A stretch of 64,000 nucleotides of DNA from NCBI GenBank assembly GCA_019239425.1, contig JAFAZX010000018.1, positions 41,505 through 105,504 of the forward strand, given 5' to 3'. Of the stretch, positions 17,101 to 25,245 are shown piece after piece. The translations under genes and the position numbers were made by a program. This DNA is from Acidobacteriota bacterium (GTDB lineage: Bacteria > Acidobacteriota > Blastocatellia > Pyrinomonadales > Pyrinomonadaceae). Each line of letters opens with the position of its first letter. Position 1 is the stretch's first letter. Under the pieces are notes generated by a model. That model was not told the DNA's origin and ran no database searches. It was given only the letters and a program-made list of their open reading frames with translations.

Positions 17101-17461
17101 CGAGAAGTTCGGGGGGAAGAGCTACAATGAGAACCTGTACGGCCAGGTCGCGCCGCTGCTGCCGCGGGTCGACCTCTGGCTGTGGGGGCACGAGCACGAC
17201 CTCGTCGTCTTCGGCGACCACATGGGACTCCGGCGCGGGCGCTGCGTCGGCGGCAGCGCCTTCCCCGTCGGCAAGTACGAGCAGCCGGCCGTGCCGCAGA
17301 ACCCGGACGTGCCCTTCAACCGGCAGGTCGCGCTCGGCAAGGGGTCGGCCTTCTACCAGCACTGCTACGCCGTCGTCAGGCTGGACGGGCCGCGCGCGAC
17401 CGCCTCATATTACGAGGACAGCGAAGGCGGGAGGCTCCTCTTCGAGGAGGAGCTGGAGTAA
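14141..17461 (+). CDS. Caspase-like protease fused to a metallophosphoesterase
   Basis: The 1106-residue protein starts at GTG, with AGAGG about 6 bases upstream. Residues about 8-300 are a peptidase C14 (metacaspase-like) domain: strand LHCLLIGVDCY, catalytic His109 in YSGHGG and catalytic Cys169 in FDSCHSGG. The middle (about 330-640) looks beta-rich. From about residue 835 a calcineurin-type phosphoesterase follows: VVADWGTG, HLGDVYYAG (about 865), PGNHDLYSG (about 902), LLSHHQLF (about 979), LWGHEHDL (about 1016); these metal-binding motifs are nearly complete, with DWG in place of the usual DxH. No signal peptide. It is the first of four genes, 23 bases before the CHAT gene. Caspase and phosphoesterase in one chain suggest a suicide or signalling effector; function is inferred. 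Confidence 0.85.
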   Translation: MSESPILNRKLHCLLIGVDCYMPNRLPDGGCYQSLAGCVRDIGRVETFLKKLGVPDAQITKLTATDTGAETPSEPEDRWPTYENIVAAFQRLIRDAREGEQVYVHYSGHGGRTVTGFPELKGADGLDESLVPTDIGRAGTRYLRDVEMAYLLQQMVEKKLVATIVFDSCHSGGATRGLGGATARGIPSIDTTERPAESLVATREELARVWRAVPPGRTRNAELGARWVPEMDSVLLLAACRANEVANETEFAEGERNGALTYWLLDSLKQVGSGLTFKMLHDRILGKVRAQFPSQTPQLHGDGARVVFDVNRAPRPASVRVLEVDRARYRLKLEAGKAQGVGAGSNFAVYAAQAADFTNAAERLALASVTSVEATTSWAELADGGDLSSVEEGAQAILLDAGALKLRGRIRLVKQDGLPASFSQEAALQKAAAEIEGSNWVRAAKDGEGADYQVAVNANGEYEVWDATGQLISNLRPALKVEDADAAAGLVKRLVHLTKYRNVKLIDNSDAHATLARQLTVELEGAEAPGGEYVLEVGESATLRVTNNSPKVLNLTIFDLQPDWGVKKVYPSDADSEILDPGRSLELPLTDVSLPEGYAEGVDAVKVFATVEPTSFNWLELPALDQPNVRSLKRSPSNPLEQLMAGFAADAPPPNLRAFNLNAPAAATWTAAQLEFRVRRPVQAPRHVREPALSLLQAAIEETSAAGVRRARAAGGAPATRAGVGDTDIEAVTDYWLDPPPAGQRSVIDTAKYCAGVLARMGKEFWNAWHGDRAEYEALKAALTARFTDCDLRFVEALARYLEFLESKGEVPYRRWQNLSDFVVEGKLPADASVGVVADWGTGQPEAVEVLRQVKRHDPRVVVHLGDVYYAGTAYEMENYFYLPWRQVLQPETSGVASFALPGNHDLYSGGRPFYDLLDKFGQPASYFCLRNEHWQLIGLDTALHDRLGGPPTSLEPSELDWLRDKVENSGGRRTILLSHHQLFSTNEKFGGKSYNENLYGQVAPLLPRVDLWLWGHEHDLVVFGDHMGLRRGRCVGGSAFPVGKYEQPAVPQNPDVPFNRQVALGKGSAFYQHCYAVVRLDGPRATASYYEDSEGGRLLFEEELE

Positions 17462-17484
17462 CAGGCGAAAGGCGGTGAAGCTCT

Positions 17485-19737
17485 ATGCCGAGCGCCATCT
17501 ACGAAAACTTCGACCTTGTCATCACGCGCAAGCCGGACGGGACGTACAGCGCGGACGCGCGCGACACCCCGGGCGGCGACGCCTCCGTCACCTTCACTTT
17601 CGGCGGCGCGCCGCCCGAGGTTCTGGGCGTCGTCACGCGCAACTTCCAGCTCACGCCCGCGCCCGCCGCGCCGCCGCCCGCAGCCGCCGGACAGCCGCCG
17701 GGCGCGAACGGCGCGCCCGCCATCAAGGACGTGGGCAAGTACCTCTACGGCGCCGTCTTCCGCGACGCGATGCTGGCGGCCCTGCGGCTCGGGCAGGAGC
17801 GCACGCACCGGCGCAACACCTTCCTCCGCATCCGCCTCAACCTGACGGACGTGCCGGAGCTGGCCGGCCTGCCGTGGGAGATGCTGAGCAGCGAGAGCGA
17901 CAACCTCGCCCTCTCCGTCCGCACCTCGGTCGTGCGCTACCAGGAGCGGGAGGGGGCGGGCGCGCCCGAAGACCTCCTCGTCAAGGAGAAGCCGCTGCGG
18001 ATGCTCGTGGTCATCTCGAACCCGGACGTGCCGGGCGCGCCCGCCCTCAAAGTCGAGGAGGAGTGGAAGCGGATTAACGACGCGCTGCAGCCGCTCAGGG
18101 AGCAGAACCTCATCGAGCTGGAGCGCCTGCCGCGCGCCACTTTGGAGGAGTTGGACAACCGGGCCTACGACCAGGCGCGGCCCGTGCACATCTTCCACTA
18201 CATCGGGCACGGCGACTTCGACGCGGCGGCGGGCAAGGGCCTGCTGCTCTTCGAGGGCGACGCGGGCGGGGCGAAGGTCAACTACGTGGACGGCGAGCGG
18301 CTCGGCATCAGCCTGTCGAGCTTCCTCTCGCTGCGGATGGCCGTGCTCAACTCGTGCAAGGGCGCGACCGTGTCGGGAGCCGACTCGTTCGCGGGCGTGG
18401 CGCAGAAGCTCCTGCTCGGCGGCGACGTGCCGGTCGTCGTCGCGATGCGCCGGGAGATTTCGGATGACGTGGCCGTGGCCTTCGCGCAGGTCTTCTTCAA
18501 GTGGCTCCTCGTCAACAACCTCCCCGTGGACGCGGCCCTGACGCGCGCGCGCCTGACGATGCGCGACGTGGAGTACAGCCGCGCGCGCGCCGTCGCGCCG
18601 AGCGAGTGGGCCACGCCCATCCTCTTCATGCGCAACCACGACGGCTACCTCGTGGACTTCCAGGGCCGCGGCCGCGTGCCCGACATCACCGGCCTCCAGC
18701 CGGGCGGCGTGCCGGGCGTCGACCCCGCGGCCGCCGAACACTACAAGACCGTCCTGGCCGCCCTGACGAAGGGCAAGCTCGTGCCCTTCCTCGGCCTCGA
18801 CGTGAACCTCTTCAGCCGCGAGGCGGTCGAAGACTGGCTGCCCGAGAGCGGGACGCTGCCGAGCTACCGCGAGCTGGTCAAGTACCTCGCGACGAGCTCG
18901 AAGCACCCGTTCCCCTTCATCCCGGCCCTGGCCGACGTGTCGCAGTACGCCCTGCTGCACAGCGACGACGAGGGCACCTTCTACGACACGCTCGCCGACA
19001 TCTTCCGGCGGGCCGGCGAGCCGACGGGGCTGCACAAGTTCTGGGCGCGGCTGGCGAAGCAGAACGACCTCCTCACGGGGGCGGCGAAGGCGAACGTGGA
19101 CGACGAGACCCGCAGGTTCCTCATCGTGTCGTGCACCTACGACAACCTGCTCGAAGCCGCCTTCAAGCAGGAGCTCGACCGCTTCCACGTCGTCAGCTAC
19201 GTCGCCTACGGCGAGAACCAGGGCAAGTTCCGCCACACGGTCTACGCGAAGCCCGCCCCGGACGCGGGCGAGCCCGTGAAGCAGTCGCAGGTCGTCATCG
19301 ACATCGCCAACAACTACGCCGGCCTCTACGACCAGTCGCCCGTCATCCTCAAAATCCCCGGCACCGTCGGCGAGGCCGCGAAGCCGCCCTTCGCCATCAC
19401 CGAGGATCAGTACCTCGACCTGCTCTCGAAGCGCGAGCTGGCCGGCATCCTCCCGTCGCAGCTCCTCACGAAGCTGCGCAACAGCAGCCACCTCTTCCTC
19501 GGCTGCAACGTCCGCGAGTGGAGCCTGCGCGCGCTGCTCTACCGCATCTGGGAAGACCACCAGGCGCACTACGCCTCCTGGGCGGTGCTGGATCGGCCGG
19601 GCGACATCGAGAAGAAGTACTGGGGGGCGTGCAAGGTGCGGGTCATCGAGCAGGGGCTGGCCGAGTACCTCGACGGCCTCGGCAAGAGCTGCCTGAGCCT
19701 CCTGCCCGAGTCTCAGCCGCTGGGAGGTCGAGCATGA
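17485..19737 (+). CDS. CHAT protease domain fused to a SIR2-like domain
   Basis: The 750-residue protein has a CHAT (caspase HetF-associated) domain at about 90-400, with catalytic His242 in HYIGHGDF and Cys291 in LNSCKGA. A SIR2-like domain from about 425 to the end shows KLVPFLGLDVN (nucleotide loop, about 431), FLIVSCTYDNLLEAAF (about 544, like the TxNYDxLLE strand), a KIPGTVGE strand (like KLHG) and FLGCNVREWSLRALLY (about 672, like FLGYSLRDWNLR). SIR2-like domains of this form are NAD+-consuming effectors or sensors in antiphage systems. The stop overlaps the next start as ATGA, so translation is coupled. The usual catalytic Asn/His of NADases cannot be assigned by eye, so activity is uncertain. 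Confidence 0.8.
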   Translation: MPSAIYENFDLVITRKPDGTYSADARDTPGGDASVTFTFGGAPPEVLGVVTRNFQLTPAPAAPPPAAAGQPPGANGAPAIKDVGKYLYGAVFRDAMLAALRLGQERTHRRNTFLRIRLNLTDVPELAGLPWEMLSSESDNLALSVRTSVVRYQEREGAGAPEDLLVKEKPLRMLVVISNPDVPGAPALKVEEEWKRINDALQPLREQNLIELERLPRATLEELDNRAYDQARPVHIFHYIGHGDFDAAAGKGLLLFEGDAGGAKVNYVDGERLGISLSSFLSLRMAVLNSCKGATVSGADSFAGVAQKLLLGGDVPVVVAMRREISDDVAVAFAQVFFKWLLVNNLPVDAALTRARLTMRDVEYSRARAVAPSEWATPILFMRNHDGYLVDFQGRGRVPDITGLQPGGVPGVDPAAAEHYKTVLAALTKGKLVPFLGLDVNLFSREAVEDWLPESGTLPSYRELVKYLATSSKHPFPFIPALADVSQYALLHSDDEGTFYDTLADIFRRAGEPTGLHKFWARLAKQNDLLTGAAKANVDDETRRFLIVSCTYDNLLEAAFKQELDRFHVVSYVAYGENQGKFRHTVYAKPAPDAGEPVKQSQVVIDIANNYAGLYDQSPVILKIPGTVGEAAKPPFAITEDQYLDLLSKRELAGILPSQLLTKLRNSSHLFLGCNVREWSLRALLYRIWEDHQAHYASWAVLDRPGDIEKKYWGACKVRVIEQGLAEYLDGLGKSCLSLLPESQPLGGRA

Positions 19738-21872
19738 ACGCGACGCAGACGACCGGCATCGCCGGCCCGGCCGCCAACGTCATGAGCACCGCCTCGGTCG
19801 CGGGGGAGGTGGCCGTCGCCCGCAAGCCCTTCGTCGGGCTGGTGCCCCTGGCCGAGGAGGACTGGAAGCTGCTCGCGGGGCGCGACGACGAGGTCAGGGC
19901 CATCATGACCAACCTGCGCGCGGCGCGCCTGACGGTCGTCTACGGCGCGAGCGGGGTGGGCAAGAGTTCCGTCCTGCGCGCGGGCGCCGTCGCCTCGCTG
20001 CGCGCGCTCGGCGAGCAGGAGCTGAACGACTTCGGCACCCCGAGCTTCGCCGTCGTCTACCTCAACGTCTGGGCCGGCGACCCGTTCGTGCAGTTGAACG
20101 AGAGCCTCCAGGAGGGCATCAGGCACGCGCTCGCGGTCGAGACGCTCGCGCCGATCCCGGTGGCGAGCGACCTGACCAAGATGCTGCTCGCGTGGTCTCA
20201 GAGGTACGGCCTGGAGCTGCTCATCATCCTCGACCAGTTCGAGGAGTTCTTCCTCTACCACGGCGACGAGCAAGGCCCCGGCACCTTCGCGCACGAGCTG
20301 CCGCTGGCCGTCAACGCGCCCGACCTGCGCGCGCGCTTCATGATCTCGATGCGCGACGACTCGCTCCACCTGCTCGACCGCTTCCAGGGCCGCCTGCCGT
20401 CGCTCCTGGAGAACCGCCTGCACGTCGCGCCGCTGACCCGCGCGCGCGGGCGGCAGGCCATCGAGAAGGCCGTCTCCGCCTACAACGAGACGCAGCCCGC
20501 GCCCGAGAATGTGACGCCCGAAGAGGGGCTCGTCGAGGCCGTGTTGGAGCAGGTCAGCATCGACAACATCGGCGTCGCCGGCGTGGCGAAGGGCGCGGCC
20601 GCGCCGACGCCGGCGCCCCCGGCCGCGGCGCGCGCCGCGGCGCCTTCCGTCTCGGTCACGGACGGCGTGGACGCCCCGTACATGCAGCTCGTGATGTCGC
20701 GCCTGTGGGAAGAGGAGAGCGCGCTCTGGAAGTGGGGCGACGGGGCGCCGCGCTCGCTGCGCCTGAAGACGCTGACGGACTTGGGCGGCGCGCAGGCCGT
20801 CGTCCAGCAGCACCTCGACAAGGTGCTGCGGAACTTCACGTCGCAGGAGCGCGACATCGCCGCCGACTGCTTCCACTACCTCGTCACGCAGAGCGGAACG
20901 AAGTACGCGCTCACCGCGGACGAGCTGCACGACTTCACGCACCACCCGGCCGAAGAGATCGGGGCGCTGCTCGAGAAACTCGCCGACGCGAAGTACCGCG
21001 TCATGCGGCGCATCGACAAGAAGACCTTGAAGGGGGCGCACACCGCCTACGAGGCGCACCACGACCGCCTCGCGGTGGCGATGCTCGCCTGGCGCGCCCG
21101 CAAGGAGGAGGTGCGCGCCGAGCGCCGGAAGGCGCTCATCGCCCTGAGCGTCCTCCTGTTCATAGGGCTCATCATCCTCCTCTTCGTCCTCACCGGCGGC
21201 TACCTGCTCCACCGCAAGGTGGCGGAGGAGGAAGTGGTCAGCGCTACCAAGGAGGCGCACGACGAGGTGAAGGCGGCGCAGAACAACGCGAACAGGATTC
21301 AGGAGAGCGCGAACATCGCGGAGGAGCAGTTGGCGAACGCCAACAAGGCTGATGATACCGCCGAGGACAAGCTGAGGCTCATACGCGACTCGGTGCCCAA
21401 GTTCGTCTGCGGGAACGTGGAGGCAAAGCTGCGGCAGGACGCGGAGCTGATCAAGCAGAAGCTCAAGATAGACTGCACGCAGCTGGCGCTGATGAAGACC
21501 GCCGGGGCAGACGTGCAGCCGAACCCGCGCATCTACATCCAGATTCCGGGCGAGGAGCAGGCCGCGGCGGCCGGCGACTTGCGGGCTTGGCTCTCGCGCG
21601 AGAAGCTGGGAGACCGCAAGGCCGTCGTGCCGAGCATCGAGAACGTCGGGCCGCGCAACCTGCGGGGCTCGCAGGTGAGGTACTTTCACAAAAACGTGGA
21701 CGAGGTCGATCTCGCCGGCCAGATCGCCCTCAGGCTGAAGAAAGTCTGCGTGGACGTGACGCCCACGTTCGTCCCGGGCCACGAGGAATCGAAGGGCATC
21801 CGGGATCGTCACTTCGAGCTGTGGTTCACCCCCGACGCGCTCAACGACCTCTGCCTCCCATCGGGCAAGTGA
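19734..21872 (+). CDS. Membrane-anchored STAND-type NTPase
   Basis: The 712-residue protein begins at the ATG overlapping the CHAT stop. A novel-STAND (nSTAND1-like) P-loop module has Walker A GASGVGKSS at 71-79 and Walker B LLIILDQFEEFF at about 162-173, followed by an arginine-bearing sensor region (MISMRDDSLHLL) and helical extension with an Ala/Pro linker around 285-310. One membrane segment lies at about 467-490 (LSVLLFIGLIILLFVLTGGY), then a charged coiled-coil-like stretch and a C-terminal domain from about 600 (IYIQIPGEEQ, ENVGPRNLRGSQVRYF) that should lie on the far side of the membrane. It is probably the switch or sensor of the operon: NTP-dependent assembly driven by an envelope or ligand signal. 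That role is inferred from STAND proteins in general. Confidence 0.8.
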   Translation: MNATQTTGIAGPAANVMSTASVAGEVAVARKPFVGLVPLAEEDWKLLAGRDDEVRAIMTNLRAARLTVVYGASGVGKSSVLRAGAVASLRALGEQELNDFGTPSFAVVYLNVWAGDPFVQLNESLQEGIRHALAVETLAPIPVASDLTKMLLAWSQRYGLELLIILDQFEEFFLYHGDEQGPGTFAHELPLAVNAPDLRARFMISMRDDSLHLLDRFQGRLPSLLENRLHVAPLTRARGRQAIEKAVSAYNETQPAPENVTPEEGLVEAVLEQVSIDNIGVAGVAKGAAAPTPAPPAAARAAAPSVSVTDGVDAPYMQLVMSRLWEEESALWKWGDGAPRSLRLKTLTDLGGAQAVVQQHLDKVLRNFTSQERDIAADCFHYLVTQSGTKYALTADELHDFTHHPAEEIGALLEKLADAKYRVMRRIDKKTLKGAHTAYEAHHDRLAVAMLAWRARKEEVRAERRKALIALSVLLFIGLIILLFVLTGGYLLHRKVAEEEVVSATKEAHDEVKAAQNNANRIQESANIAEEQLANANKADDTAEDKLRLIRDSVPKFVCGNVEAKLRQDAELIKQKLKIDCTQLALMKTAGADVQPNPRIYIQIPGEEQAAAAGDLRAWLSREKLGDRKAVVPSIENVGPRNLRGSQVRYFHKNVDEVDLAGQIALRLKKVCVDVTPTFVPGHEESKGIRDRHFELWFTPDALNDLCLPSGK

Positions 21873-21902
21873 AGAGCGCGCGCCGAACGCCCCCGCACCG
21901 CC

Positions 21903-24900
21903 ATGAAGATCGAGACCATCGTCCAGTCGGGACACTACCTCCCCATCAACGACCTCGCCTTCTCGCCCGACGGCCGCCTGCTCGCCACGTGCGGCGCGGA
22001 CGAGTCCGTCCGCCTCTGGGACGTGGCCGCGGGCTGCGAGGCCGCCGTGCTGCGCGGGCACACGGGGCCGCTCTACAAAGTCCGTTTCAGCCCCGACGGC
22101 CGGCTCCTCGCGAGCTGCGGCTGGGATCACACCGTCCGCCTCTGGGAGACGGAGACGCGCCGCTGCCTGCACACGCTCGAAAGGGAGGTGTCGAACGCGC
22201 ACATGGGCGTGAACTGCGTCGCGTTCAGCCCTTCGGGGCGCTACGTCGCGGCGGGCGGCATGGCCGTCGGAAAGCGCCCCACGCCCGTCTGCATCTGGGA
22301 GACGGCCTCGGGCGCGCTCTCCCGAAGGTTCGAGGTGGCGCAGGGCGTCCACGGCATCGCCTTCAGCCCGGACGAATCGGTCGTCGTCGTCTCGGGGTAC
22401 AGCGACGACTATCGCATCGGCGTGCATGAGGTCGCGACGGGGAACGAACTCCTTTCGTTGTCGGAGGAGGAGGGGCCCGAGGCGGAAGACGTGTCGAGCC
22501 CCGTGCCCGTCGCGGTCTGGCGTGACGGCCGGACGCTTCTCATCGGGCGCCCCGGGGAGGTCGGGCTGTTCGACCTGGCGTTAAGGGAAGAGACGGATCG
22601 TCTGCCCGTCGGGGGCAACGTCTACGACCTGTCGACGCGCGCGGACGGCACACTGCTCGTCGCCGGGTCGGAGGGCTTCAGCGTGTGGGACGTGGGCGCC
22701 CGAAAGAAGCTTGAGGAGATCGCGGTGAAGGCACGCCGCCTGAGCCCCGACCGCCGCCTGCTCGCGCGCGCCGACGGCAGACACTTGGAGTTGATAGACC
22801 GCGAGACGGGCCGAGTCATACGCAGGCTCGGCACGCAGCTCGAACTGCCGCAGACCAGCGGCAATATGCAGCGGCAGTTCGCGCTCGCGGCCGACCCTCT
22901 GCTTCCCGTCATCGCGAGCGCGGCGCCCGACGGCCTCGTGCGCCTCTGGGACTTGCGGAGCGGCGGCGGGCCGAAGACCGTCAAAGCGCACCGCTCGTCC
23001 ATCGAGGTCATCGCCTTCCACCCCTACGGCGAACTCCTCGCGACGGCCGGGGACGACGGCGTGAACTTCTGGCGGGTCGCGGACGGCTCTCTCGTTCGCG
23101 AGGTGCCGTTCGAGGGCGGCGTCAGAGCGCTCGCCTTCTCGTGGGACGGCACGTGGCTGGTCGTCGCCCAGAGGAACCTCGTCGCGTCGGTGGAGACGGA
23201 CTCGGGCGAGGTGCTCGCGACGGCCTCCTTCCCCGACACTGAGGTCTTGGCGGTCGCCACAGCCCCTTACGGAAAAGAGTGCTTCGTGGGCACGTTCGAT
23301 CAGCTCTTCATCTGGCGCCCGACACGTTCCGAACAAAGCTCCGTCATGAAGGACACGCTCCCCCTCGGCGCCCTCGCCTTCGGCGCCGACGGAACGCTCG
23401 CGATAGCCGCGGGCTACAACAAGTGGATGGGCTCGAACACCCGCGGGGTGGTGAGTCTCTTAAACCCCGCGGTCGGCTTCGCGCGCAACCTGCAAGGCCA
23501 CGCCGGAGAAGTCCGGGCCATCGCCTTCGGCCCCGACGGCGATGCTATCGCGACCGGCGGCGCGGACGGCAAGCTCGTCCTCTGGGACGTGGAGGGAGGG
23601 GAAGAGCGCTTCAAGGTCGAGGCGCACGCGGGCGACGTGACCGGCGTCGCCTTCACTTCCGACGGCCGTTTCGTCGCCAGCATCGGACTCGACTCGGCCC
23701 TACGCCTCTGGGACACTGCGAGCGGGAAGCTGGCGGCCACTCTGATTTCACTGAACGAAGAGGACTACGTCGCGGTCACCGACGAAGGCTTCTACAGCGC
23801 GACGAAGGCCGGGCTGCGCTCGGTCATGTTCCGGCTCGACGGGCGCATCTTTCCCTTCGAACAGTTCGACCTGCAACTCAACCGCCCCGACCGCGTCCTC
23901 TCGCGACTCGGCTTCGCCGCGGACGACCTCGTCGCGGCCTACGCGCAGGCGCACGAGCGGCGCATGAAGCAGCTCGGGTTCGCGGCCTCCGACCCTTCGG
24001 AGTTGGAGGGCTTCGAGCCGCCGCGGGTCGAGTTCCTCACGCCGCCGCCCGTCGGCGTCTCCGCAGAGCGGCACATCAAACTCCGGGTCGCGCTCCACTC
24101 GCCGCGGCGGCCTCTGGACAGGCTGCACGTCTACTGCAACGACGTGCCCGTCCGCGGGCGCGCGGGCGTCGACTTGAGCGACCTCGGCTCCGGCGGCGAG
24201 TTGGACGTCGAAGTGGAACTCGCTTCGGGCGACAACAAGGTGCAGCTCTGCGCCGCGGACGCGGGCGGCGTCGAGTCGCGCCGGGAGACGTTCCGCGTCG
24301 TCTACGTCGACCCGGAGCGGAAGCCGAACCTCTACGTCATGACCGTCGGCGTCTCGCGCTACGCGCGGCCTTCGTACGACCTTGAGTACGCCGCCAAGGA
24401 CGCGCGCGACCTCGAAGCCGAGCTGAAGCGCTTGCAGCGCCGCTTCGGCAACGTCGAGAGTCTTGTGCTCGCGGACGAGCGCGCGACGCGCGGAGCCATT
24501 CTCGAAGGCCGCGCCTTCCTTGAGCGGACGCGGGTGGACGACCACGTCGTCATCCTCTTCGCCGGCCACGGCACGCTCGAAGGCGCGGACTACTTCTTCC
24601 TGCCCACCGACTTCGACCCCGAGTCGCTCGCGGACACGGCGGTCTCGTACGAGGAGATACAGGGGCTGCTCGACGGCATCCCCGCGCGGAGGCGTCTCAT
24701 CCTCCTCGACACGTGCCACTCCGGCGAGCCGGAGGAACTGCCCGCCCCGACCGAACGCACGGCCCTCGGCCCCGACGTGCACGAGGTGCGCTCCTTCCGG
24801 CACTTCTCCCTCGCGCCCCGGCCCAAGGGCGCGCAGAGGGACGGCCGCGTCAACTTACTGGAGAGGCTCCCCGACCTGTTCGCAGACCTTCGTCGGGATT

Positions 24901-25154
24901 CGGGCGCGTACGTCATCGCCGCCGCGGGCGCGGCCGAGTACGCGCGCGAGTTCGGCGAGCTGAAGAACGGCGTCTTCACCTCCACCGTCATCCAGGGGCT
25001 CCGCGAAGGCACGGCCGACCGCAACGCGGACGGGCTCATCACCGTCTCCGAGCTGCACCGCTTCGTCACCCAGAGCGTCGCCGCCCTCACCGGCGGCCTC
25101 CAGCGTCCCATCTCCCGCCGCGAAAACCTCGCCGACGACTTCCCAGTGCTCTAG
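21903..25154 (+). CDS. WD40-repeat protein with C-terminal caspase domain
   Basis: The 1083-residue protein has WD40 blades from the N-terminus to about residue 630, most clearly INDLAFSPDGRLLATCGADE followed by SVRLWD, and later ones such as VRAIAFGPDGDAIATGGADG. A beta-rich linker (700-800) leads to a C14 caspase domain from about 807 (LYVMTVGVSRYA), with catalytic His889 in LFAGHGTLEG and Cys938 in LLDTCHSGEP. The C-terminal part has a Ca-loop-like DRNADGLIT. It is the fourth gene of the operon, 30 bases after the NTPase. WD40-caspase fusions in bacteria are thought to act as sensor-effector proteins; the trigger is unknown. Confidence 0.85.
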   Translation: MKIETIVQSGHYLPINDLAFSPDGRLLATCGADESVRLWDVAAGCEAAVLRGHTGPLYKVRFSPDGRLLASCGWDHTVRLWETETRRCLHTLEREVSNAHMGVNCVAFSPSGRYVAAGGMAVGKRPTPVCIWETASGALSRRFEVAQGVHGIAFSPDESVVVVSGYSDDYRIGVHEVATGNELLSLSEEEGPEAEDVSSPVPVAVWRDGRTLLIGRPGEVGLFDLALREETDRLPVGGNVYDLSTRADGTLLVAGSEGFSVWDVGARKKLEEIAVKARRLSPDRRLLARADGRHLELIDRETGRVIRRLGTQLELPQTSGNMQRQFALAADPLLPVIASAAPDGLVRLWDLRSGGGPKTVKAHRSSIEVIAFHPYGELLATAGDDGVNFWRVADGSLVREVPFEGGVRALAFSWDGTWLVVAQRNLVASVETDSGEVLATASFPDTEVLAVATAPYGKECFVGTFDQLFIWRPTRSEQSSVMKDTLPLGALAFGADGTLAIAAGYNKWMGSNTRGVVSLLNPAVGFARNLQGHAGEVRAIAFGPDGDAIATGGADGKLVLWDVEGGEERFKVEAHAGDVTGVAFTSDGRFVASIGLDSALRLWDTASGKLAATLISLNEEDYVAVTDEGFYSATKAGLRSVMFRLDGRIFPFEQFDLQLNRPDRVLSRLGFAADDLVAAYAQAHERRMKQLGFAASDPSELEGFEPPRVEFLTPPPVGVSAERHIKLRVALHSPRRPLDRLHVYCNDVPVRGRAGVDLSDLGSGGELDVEVELASGDNKVQLCAADAGGVESRRETFRVVYVDPERKPNLYVMTVGVSRYARPSYDLEYAAKDARDLEAELKRLQRRFGNVESLVLADERATRGAILEGRAFLERTRVDDHVVILFAGHGTLEGADYFFLPTDFDPESLADTAVSYEEIQGLLDGIPARRRLILLDTCHSGEPEELPAPTERTALGPDVHEVRSFRHFSLAPRPKGAQRDGRVNLLERLPDLFADLRRDSGAYVIAAAGAAEYAREFGELKNGVFTSTVIQGLREGTADRNADGLITVSELHRFVTQSVAALTGGLQRPISRRENLADDFPVL

Positions 25155-25245
25155 GAAGGGAATCGAACCGGCGGTATCTGTCCCGCTTCGGGAGAATACT
25201 TCCTGGGGTATGATGGCCTCGCTGTAAGAGGGATTCTGGTTCGGC

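Noticed and set aside
25155..25180. gggaatcgaacc looks like a reversed tRNA T-loop
   Set aside because: The stem beside the T-loop does not pair, and no acceptor, D or anticodon arm can be found; the stretch is just the gap before the GT-C gene.
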